Below, piece by piece: positions 58,522 through 64,000 of a DNA stretch of 64,000 bases; position 1 is the stretch's first letter; the number at the start of each line of letters is the position of its first letter. The stretch spans positions 1 through 64,000 of the forward strand of contig JAFGEL010000107.1 in assembly GCA_016931615.1 (NCBI GenBank). Direction: 5' to 3'. This stretch comes from Desulfuromonadales bacterium (GTDB lineage Bacteria > Desulfobacterota > Desulfuromonadia > Desulfuromonadales > Geopsychrobacteraceae). A model generated the notes under the pieces. It was not told the DNA's origin, ran no database searches, and was given only the letters and a program-made list of their open reading frames with translations. Made by a program: the position numbers and the translations under genes.

Positions 58522-59814
58522 ATGACCACCGAATTCAGCGTTAAAGCCGACGAACAGCTCTGGACAGAGCTTGATATGGATGTGGAACGGTTTAAAAAAG
58601 TTCCCCCCGTATTAACCCAACTTTATCAGAACATCTTCTTAAGCCAATCCAACCGACCTGAAGAAATGGCTTACTTCGATCGAATGATCGAAAATATCTA
58701 TACTGGCCGTATTCAGGAGATGGTCGATGCCAAAAAAGCCGGCAAACCTGTTATCGGCACCTTTTGTGTTTATGTTCCGGAAGAAATTATCCAGGCAGCC
58801 GGCGGCCTCTGCATCGGCCTCTGCGGCGGCTCACAGGCCACCATCCCGGACGCGGAAACCGTTCTGCCGCGTAATATCTGCCCGATGGTCAAATCGGCCT
58901 TCGGTTTTAAAATCAGCGGCATGTGTCCGTTTTTTCAGGCGGTTGATTTCGTCTACGGGGAAACCACCTGCGATGCCAAGAAAAAAACCTGGGAACTGCT
59001 CGACAAACATGTTCCCACGCATGTCATGGAAATTCCGCAACTCAAGCGTGAACGGGATAAACGGCTGTGGCTGGAAGAGGTCAAGGATTTCAAAACCGCG
59101 GTGGAAAAAATCATTGGTAATGAAATTGCTGAAACGGAACTGCGTGCCGCCATCGACACCCTTAACGCCAAGCGTCTAGCCCTCCAGCGCCTGAATGACC
59201 TGCGCCATCACAACCCCTCGCCGATCAGCGGCCGCGACATGTTACTCATTCAGCAGATCGCCTTTTATGACGAACCGGCCCGGTTCACCGCCCAGGTCAA
59301 TCAACTTTGTGACGAGTTGGAAACCCGGTGCCGCAACAATAACGTTGTCGCGCCCAAAGAGACCCCGCGCATCATGGTCTCGGGAACGCCGATGGCCCTG
59401 CCCAACTGGAAACTCCACAACATCATCGAAAACTCCGGGGCGGTCATTGTCAACGAAGAAAGCTGCATCGGCACCCGTTATTACAAAGACACCATCGATA
59501 CCACTGGAGCCTCGCTGGACGACATGCTGGAAAAGTTGACGGAACGCTACATGAAAATCGACTGTTCCTGCTTCACTCCCAACGATGACCGCATCGACCA
59601 GGTCATCGCCGAATACAAAGCCTCAGGGGCACAGGGCCTGATCGATTACTGTCTGCAATTCTGCCACACCTACAATATCGAAGCGGTCAAGCTGCGTGAA
59701 GCCTGCGAAAAGGAAGGGATTCCTTTTATGTCCATCGAATCCGATTACTCTCCCGAGGATGTCGGCCAGCTGCAGACCCGTGTCGAAGCGTTCATCGAAC
59801 AGATTCAGGAGTAA
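58522..59814 (+). CDS. Double-cubane-cluster anaerobic reductase, 2-hydroxyacyl-CoA dehydratase family (YjiM-like)
   Basis: 430 residues. Family of 2-hydroxyacyl-CoA dehydratase subunits and the double-cubane [8Fe-9S] reductases. Cys-bearing segments include VIGTFCVYVPEE, GLCGGSQ, LPRNICPMVKSAF, KISGMCPFF and YGETTCDAKKKTW. The C-terminal half has VNEESCIGTRYYKD and IDYCLQFCHTYNIEA. The neighbour is a BadF-type ATPase, the standard partner that drives low-potential electron transfer. Start at 58522 with AGGAGG upstream. Natural substrate is unknown. Confidence 0.86.
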   Translation: MTTEFSVKADEQLWTELDMDVERFKKVPPVLTQLYQNIFLSQSNRPEEMAYFDRMIENIYTGRIQEMVDAKKAGKPVIGTFCVYVPEEIIQAAGGLCIGLCGGSQATIPDAETVLPRNICPMVKSAFGFKISGMCPFFQAVDFVYGETTCDAKKKTWELLDKHVPTHVMEIPQLKRERDKRLWLEEVKDFKTAVEKIIGNEIAETELRAAIDTLNAKRLALQRLNDLRHHNPSPISGRDMLLIQQIAFYDEPARFTAQVNQLCDELETRCRNNNVVAPKETPRIMVSGTPMALPNWKLHNIIENSGAVIVNEESCIGTRYYKDTIDTTGASLDDMLEKLTERYMKIDCSCFTPNDDRIDQVIAEYKASGAQGLIDYCLQFCHTYNIEAVKLREACEKEGIPFMSIESDYSPEDVGQLQTRVEAFIEQIQE

Positions 59815-59819
59815 CCTCT

Positions 59820-60575
59820 ATGCACGTCGGAATTGATCTCGGTTCCAGGGCCATCAAACTGGCCGCCGTCAAAGATGGGCAGCTGGTCGCCTCCGAAGTG
59901 GTCAACAGCTCTTTTGAGCCGCACAAACAGGCTGCCGAGATGATCAAACGTTACGCCCCACAGTTTGTAGCAGCGACCGGTTACGGCCGGCACCTGGCCC
60001 AGAAACACTTTGCCCAGCAGGTTATTACCGAAATCAAAGCCCATGCCCTGGGAGCCAAGCACCTGTTTCCAGACTGTCGGACAATTCTCGATGTGGGCGG
60101 GCAGGACTCCAAAGTGATCGCGCTGGATCCGCAAGGACGCGTTGCCCAGTTTCAGATGAACGATAAATGCGCCGCCGGTACCGGCCGCTTCATGGAAATG
60201 ATGGCGGCCTCGCTGGGCTACTCCCTGGACGAGTTTTCCCTGGCCGCGGCCGCTTCAGACGAAACCGTAGCAATCAACAGCATGTGCGCTGTCTTTGCCG
60301 AATCAGAGGTGGTCTCTTTACGGAATCGCGGCACTGCACCTGAAGCGATCGCCCGGGCGATCCACCTGTCGATCGTCGATCGCCTCAGCAGTATGCTCGA
60401 CCGCGTCGGCCTTCAGGGCGAACTGGTATTCAGTGGCGGAGTCGCCAGAAACTCTGTCCTGGTTGATCTGCTTGCCAAACGCCTGGGACGTACCGTTTCA
60501 GTCCCCAATGCCCCTGAGATTGTCGGCGCTTATGGTGCAGCCCTGTACCTTGGTGCAAGAGCCAAAGCAGCATGA
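59820..60575 (+). CDS. Acyl-CoA dehydratase activase-type ATPase (BadF/YjiL family)
   Basis: 251 residues. ASKHA-fold ATPase with GIDLGSRAIKLA (about 4-15), DVGGQDSK (about 92-99), NDKCAAGTGRFMEM (about 114-127, cluster Cys) and a second cluster Cys in INSMCAVFAESE (about 146-157). It uses ATP to inject electrons into the partner reductase via a bridging 4Fe-4S cluster of the homodimer. It lies five bases after the reductase gene. Confidence 0.88.
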   Translation: MHVGIDLGSRAIKLAAVKDGQLVASEVVNSSFEPHKQAAEMIKRYAPQFVAATGYGRHLAQKHFAQQVITEIKAHALGAKHLFPDCRTILDVGGQDSKVIALDPQGRVAQFQMNDKCAAGTGRFMEMMAASLGYSLDEFSLAAAASDETVAINSMCAVFAESEVVSLRNRGTAPEAIARAIHLSIVDRLSSMLDRVGLQGELVFSGGVARNSVLVDLLAKRLGRTVSVPNAPEIVGAYGAALYLGARAKAA

Positions 60576-60587
60576 AAAGTCGGATCT

Positions 60588-61847
60588 ATGGCTAATTCCG
60601 GATCAAATCTCTGTCCCGCAAATTCAGGGCATTCCCGACCAGAACTGGAATCCTGCCTGCTGCGCATTTCGAACGATTGTACCCAGTGCCAATTGTGCGT
60701 AAAAGAGTGCAGCTTCCTCCAGACTTACGGTGATCCCAAAACTATCGCCACAGAATACGCTCCTAACTTTGAAAAATTTCAGCAATTACCTTTTCAATGC
60801 AGTCTATGTGAACTCTGCACAGCCGTTTGCCCCCATGACCTCAATCCCGCACAACTGTTTCTGGAAATGCGGCGCGAAGCCTTCGGCCGGGGCAAAGCTG
60901 ATTTCCCCCAGCACCGGGTGTTACGCAATTACGAGAAGATCGGCACTTCGAAACTTTTCACCTGGTATGCACTACCCGACGGCTGTAACACGGTCTTTTT
61001 CCCCGGTTGCGCCCTGACCGGATCCCGTCCCGAGACAACCCTTGAGCTTTATCGTTATCTGCAAAAACATCTTCCCGCACTCGGGATAGTCCTTGACTGC
61101 TGCAGCAAACCTTCCCATGACCTGGGAAATCATGTTCGCTTTAATAATGTGTTCAATGAATTAAAAAACTACCTGTCAGCTAACGGAGTCAAAACCGTTC
61201 TGGTTGCCTGCCCGAATTGCCAAAAAGTTTTCAACGAATACGGCACAGGGCTGACGGTTGAAAGTGTTTATCAGCGCCTGGACGGACTGCCGCTGCCCAA
61301 AACAGATAACATAGCGGAGAAGGTCCATCTCCATGATCCCTGTGTCTCACGCTTCTACGGCACCACGCAGGATGCGGTCAGGTCGCTGCTGAAAAAAAAG
61401 GGCTTACAGCTTTCCGAATCCAGCCACAGTCGCAAAACGACCCTGTGCTGTGGAGCGGGAGGCGGGGTGTCCTGTCTGGCAAGTGAACGGTCCCGGAACT
61501 GGACCACGAAAAACATCGACAATGCCGACGCACAACGCATCGTCAGTTATTGCGCTTCGTGCACCCATGTTTTCGCTGCCCATAGCTCAACGGGTCATCT
61601 GCTCGACGTGGTTTTTCAACCGCAGAAAATTCTCAATGGCGAGAGCACAGAAGCCAAAGCACCGTTGACCTATTTCAACCGCCTGCAAGTGAAAAACAAA
61701 CTTCGTCGCTCCACCACATCAGGCACCCGGACACGCGAACGCCAGATTGGTGACCGTTCCGGAACAGGATTCCCGGTCAAGCGAGTGGCCGTTGTCATGT
61801 TTCTCATCCTAATCATGCTCGCCGTCGGGAAAATAGCCTTGATCTGA
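60588..61847 (+). CDS. CCG-domain 4Fe-4S oxidoreductase subunit with C-terminal membrane helix
   Basis: 419 residues. Two N-terminal ferredoxin motifs (CTQCQLCVKEC near 31-41 and CSLCELCTAVCP near 71-82) precede CCG/HdrB-type Cys clusters: FFPGCAL, DCCSKPSH, ACPNCQKVF, LHDPC, LCCGAGGG and CASCTHVF. A membrane helix follows at the end (about 396-417, VVMFLILIMLAVGKIAL). The layout resembles GlpC/HdrD-like electron carriers. Position after the activase suggests it supplies electrons to the double-cubane system from the membrane. Confidence 0.84.
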   Translation: MANSGSNLCPANSGHSRPELESCLLRISNDCTQCQLCVKECSFLQTYGDPKTIATEYAPNFEKFQQLPFQCSLCELCTAVCPHDLNPAQLFLEMRREAFGRGKADFPQHRVLRNYEKIGTSKLFTWYALPDGCNTVFFPGCALTGSRPETTLELYRYLQKHLPALGIVLDCCSKPSHDLGNHVRFNNVFNELKNYLSANGVKTVLVACPNCQKVFNEYGTGLTVESVYQRLDGLPLPKTDNIAEKVHLHDPCVSRFYGTTQDAVRSLLKKKGLQLSESSHSRKTTLCCGAGGGVSCLASERSRNWTTKNIDNADAQRIVSYCASCTHVFAAHSSTGHLLDVVFQPQKILNGESTEAKAPLTYFNRLQVKNKLRRSTTSGTRTRERQIGDRSGTGFPVKRVAVVMFLILIMLAVGKIALI

Positions 61848-61878
61848 GAACGAAAAACCAGCCGAAGGTATTGACCAA

Positions 61879-62412
61879 ATGCTTAACTGCCGGGCAACAA
61901 TGTACAGCGAAAACTCAAAGCTGCTGAATGGCAAGCCTTTCGGCTTTGGTTATCATTTCCTGCGTCTGCTGTTGGTGGCTGTTTTCCTCTGGTCGGGAAT
62001 CTCCAAAGGCTTTCATCCCAATGATTTCAGTGCCATTGTCGGCGCTTACGGTCTGCTGCCGGACATCCTGGTCTTTCCTGTCGCTATCAGCCTGATTGTC
62101 AGTGAAATCATCGCCGCCGTAGGGCTGCTACTGGAAAAGCGCGGCGCCCTGTCTCTCATCACCCTGATGATGCTGCTCTTTCTAGCCGTTCTTGCTTATG
62201 GAATCCATCTCGGCCTGGATATCGATTGCGGTTGTTTTGGTCCGAATGATCCTGAAGCCGAGGCTTTTCACGATCTGCGCGGTGCCTTGCACCGCGATCT
62301 GCTGCTCATGTTGGCCATCGGGTACCTGTACCTGTGGCGTTTTATCAATCGCCCGATCTTGAACCCGTGGGTTCAGTTTCACCGTCGTCGGGCTCTTCCC
62401 AAGGAGGTCTAG
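61879..62412 (+). CDS. MauE/DoxX-family membrane protein
   Basis: 177 residues, four transmembrane helices. The conserved LDIDCGCFGPND lies after the third helix, as in the copy at 45316-45756. There may be an alternative start at 61900. Followed four bases later by an exported rhodanese. Likely role in thiol or sulfur relay at the periplasmic face; the direct partner is unknown. Confidence 0.8.
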   Translation: MLNCRATMYSENSKLLNGKPFGFGYHFLRLLLVAVFLWSGISKGFHPNDFSAIVGAYGLLPDILVFPVAISLIVSEIIAAVGLLLEKRGALSLITLMMLLFLAVLAYGIHLGLDIDCGCFGPNDPEAEAFHDLRGALHRDLLLMLAIGYLYLWRFINRPILNPWVQFHRRRALPKEV

Positions 62413-62416
62413 AGTT

Positions 62417-62947
62417 ATGTTCGCCAACCATCTGAGAATTCTCTGTACTCTACTGGCAGCACTGCTGCTGATCAGCACTCCGGCTTTAAGCTTCGATAAC
62501 AAATTCGAAAAGGAAGTCAAAGACGAAGCCCAGGCAGTCAAACTCCTGCGCGAAGTTCAGAGGGGCGGCTATGAAATCATTACCACGCCCGAATTGAAAA
62601 AGCTTCTAGAGGGGTGTGACAATGTGCTGGTGATCGACACCATGCCCTATGAAGACAGCTACAAAAAAGCCCATGTCCCAGGAGCCGAACAGTTTCTCTT
62701 CCCGATCCCGGATATGGAGACTTGGGACACCAATGAAACCGCCGGAAAATCACAAGCTGATTTTGAGAAACTGCTGGGCCCGGATAAAAACAAAACCATC
62801 GTCATTTACTGCGGCTTTGTGAAATGTACGCGCAGCCACAACGGTGCCGTCTGGGCGCGCAAACTCGGCTACAAAAATGTCTACCGTTACCCGGGGGGAA
62901 TTTTCGCCTGGAAAGGCGCTGGATACGAAATTGCCAAAATGGATTGA
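62417..62947 (+). CDS. Exported rhodanese-domain protein
   Basis: 176 residues. The signal peptide ends at PALSF (about 26). The rhodanese domain covers about 48-174 with LVIDTMPYEDSYKKAHVPGA and the active-site loop YCGFVKCTRSH, in which a second Cys follows five residues after the catalytic one. AAGGAGG lies before the ATG. Coupled in position to the MauE-like gene. Predicted periplasmic. Confidence 0.85.
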   Translation: MFANHLRILCTLLAALLLISTPALSFDNKFEKEVKDEAQAVKLLREVQRGGYEIITTPELKKLLEGCDNVLVIDTMPYEDSYKKAHVPGAEQFLFPIPDMETWDTNETAGKSQADFEKLLGPDKNKTIVIYCGFVKCTRSHNGAVWARKLGYKNVYRYPGGIFAWKGAGYEIAKMD

Positions 62948-62955
62948 GAAGCATT

Positions 62956-62990
62956 CCCGGCGCTGTTCATAATGATTCAACAGCGCCGGG
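62956..62990. terminator. Hairpin between convergent rhodanese and DUF2959 genes
   Basis: A perfect 12-bp stem (CCCGGCGCTGTT and complement) with an 11-base loop, nine bases after the rhodanese stop and six before the DUF2959 stop. No T-run on either strand. Confidence 0.55.
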
Positions 62991-62996
62991 GTCCGG

Positions 62997-63647
62997 CTAT
63001 TCGGCCTTTAACGTCCGGATAAAGCTATCGGCCTCCTTCATCGCCGCATCCATATCGCGGATCAGGCGACTGACATCGCTTTCAATCCGCCCTAATTCAC
63101 CCTGCAGTGAGGCAATAGCACGGGCGTTCAGATTGTGCTTGAGAAACAGGACCTGGTCGCGTAAGGGGTCAAGAACCGGGTCGATCTTGGCTTCAGCCTT
63201 TTTCATCGCACCGATCAGTTTGTAATAATGAGCCTTGGTCTGCTTGAGCTGTTTTTCACTCGTTTGACGTAAGCTTGCGTTCTTGTATTGATCCAGTTCG
63301 GCTTCCCATTCGGCGAACAGGGCATCGGCCACATCTTCCACGGCAGCCACACGATCACGAACATCTGCGGCTTGATCTTCACTTTTCTGCAACTCTTTTT
63401 TAAGCTCGTTATATTTATCCTCAAGCTCTCCGCCTTTGAAATTGATCACGCTGCTGAAATGTTCAAGAGCCGAGGAAAACTGTTCTTTGGTTTCCTGTTG
63501 ACTGTCGCGTGCTTCGGCCACGCGATCAACCAGGATATCGCGTTTGTGTACCCCGATTTTTTCCATGGCCGAGTAGTAGACGCCTCCACAGCCATTGAGA
63601 AACACCAACAGACCAACGACACTTACCACTCTCAACAGTGTTCTCAT
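62997..63647 (-). CDS. DUF2959 family lipoprotein
   Basis: 216 residues. The signal sequence ends in the lipobox LNGC (Cys near 20), so it is a lipoprotein. The remainder is almost entirely helical coiled coil (LEDKYNELKKELQKSE, VRDRVAAVEDVADALF, AIASLQGELGRIESDVSRLI), as in DUF2959. Function unknown, probably periplasmic. The start at 63647 follows an upstream in-frame codon at 63677. Confidence 0.82.
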   Translation of the reverse strand: MRTLLRVVSVVGLLVFLNGCGGVYYSAMEKIGVHKRDILVDRVAEARDSQQETKEQFSSALEHFSSVINFKGGELEDKYNELKKELQKSEDQAADVRDRVAAVEDVADALFAEWEAELDQYKNASLRQTSEKQLKQTKAHYYKLIGAMKKAEAKIDPVLDPLRDQVLFLKHNLNARAIASLQGELGRIESDVSRLIRDMDAAMKEADSFIRTLKAE

Positions 63648-63723
63648 TCGGTCACTCCTGGAAAATAGGGCAAACATTTGTATTCAGCGTAACAGAAAAG
63701 CTGGTCGAGTCCAGTCCTGTGCT

Positions 63724-64000
63724 TCAATCAATCCTGATACCAAAACGTCTGACCCGACTGGCATTCAGCTTGCTCTCACAGCCGATCAATACCAGCGCTT
63801 CAGTGGCTTTATCGGAGATGATTTTCTGGTATTCCGTGGTGCCGCCCAGGCGCGTAAATTTCAAACACAGATCGACATATTCTGAAAGCCTGACACCCTT
63901 CTGTCCCTTGAAAAGATCGACATAGTCCTGAACTGAGGCTTGTGACATCAGCAGCTCTTCTTCGTCCCCACAAGTGTCTTGGGCCAGAAGCAGGTCACAG
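63724..64000 (-). CDS. Partial hypothetical protein, start outside window
   Basis: At least 92 codons, open to the right edge, ending IGCESKLNASRVRRFGIRID. The visible part is hydrophilic with acidic (CGDEEELL) and helical (DYVDLFKGQKGVRLSEYVDL) stretches, no clear motif. It may start at an internal ATG (63948) or continue beyond the window, as the frame stays open. Not recognised. Confidence 0.4.
   Translation of the reverse strand, partial: CDLLLAQDTCGDEEELLMSQASVQDYVDLFKGQKGVRLSEYVDLCLKFTRLGGTTEYQKIISDKATEALVLIGCESKLNASRVRRFGIRID

Overview
The window reads as chromosomal DNA from an anaerobic or facultatively respiring deltaproteobacterium, most likely of the Desulfuromonadales (Geobacter, Desulfuromonas or Pelobacter type). 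This is inferred from gene content, not from a marker gene: a feoAB locus with a DUF4198 protein, an LbtU-type porin, a class III ribonucleotide reductase, a double-cubane-cluster reductase, sigma-54 activators next to their target dehydrogenases, a caa3-type oxidase, small c-type cytochromes and a GerMN protein. No rRNA or tRNA gene, CRISPR array or intact insertion sequence was seen. Most of the window is moderately GC-rich. The stretch from about 34.9 to 41.7 kb is visibly richer in A+T and looks acquired.

Layout. 0-4 kb: a type I restriction-modification operon on the minus strand (hsdM, hsdS, then an AlbA_2 protein whose 3' end is a 12-bp tandem repeat). 4-9.3 kb: an amidohydrolase, then a ferrous-iron operon (feoA, feoB, two exported proteins, a 41-residue Cys-rich membrane protein). 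9.4-17.4 kb: two aldehyde-oxidation units, gabD and an AldB/ExaC-type dehydrogenase with a DUF779 protein. Each lies beside a sigma-54 activator gene and has a -24/-12 promoter. 17.4-21 kb: a Crp-family regulator with a DUF3793 protein, an LbtU-type porin and a decayed DUF1007 gene. 21-30 kb: housekeeping and envelope genes (MFS, CvfB-like, thioesterase, Rrf2, larE, nuclease, MscS, GerMN, murI, a mini cytochrome). 30-33 kb: class III ribonucleotide reductase, with the glycyl-radical domain as a separate 48-residue gene and a CTG-initiated activase gene, behind NrdR boxes. 33.4-34.9 kb: tetR plus a QueG-like Fe-S protein. 35.4-41.4 kb: amidohydrolase, TRAP transporter and a PrpR-type activator.

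41.7-46.5 kb (minus): slyX, rhodanese, MauE-like, KamA-like, DUF362, NapH-like Fe-S protein. 46.6-52 kb: sco, ctaD, ctaE, ctaF, ctaC (with two fused cytochrome c domains), ctaB. 52-58.4 kb: fhs, a degraded intergenic repeat element, ddaH, an ACT-domain protein, def, an MFS gene and a LysR gene. 58.5-63 kb: double-cubane reductase, its ATPase activator, a CCG-domain Fe-S protein, a second MauE-like protein and a second rhodanese. 63-64 kb: a DUF2959 lipoprotein and a partial gene.

How it fits together. Fur-like palindromes (TGAAAAN3TTTTCA) lie before feoA, before the DUF3793-crp pair and before the LbtU porin. CRP-like palindromes (TGTGA-N6-TCACA) lie beside two of these and before the MFS gene. 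This suggests a joint iron and redox regulon in which the local Crp-family protein may take part. Two separate rhodanese plus MauE pairs, each next to electron-transfer genes, suggest a periplasmic sulfur or thiol relay. The best candidates for something little described are the split NrdD operon, the paired rhodanese-MauE modules, the AT-rich lactonase-TRAP-PrpR island and the iron/redox regulon.
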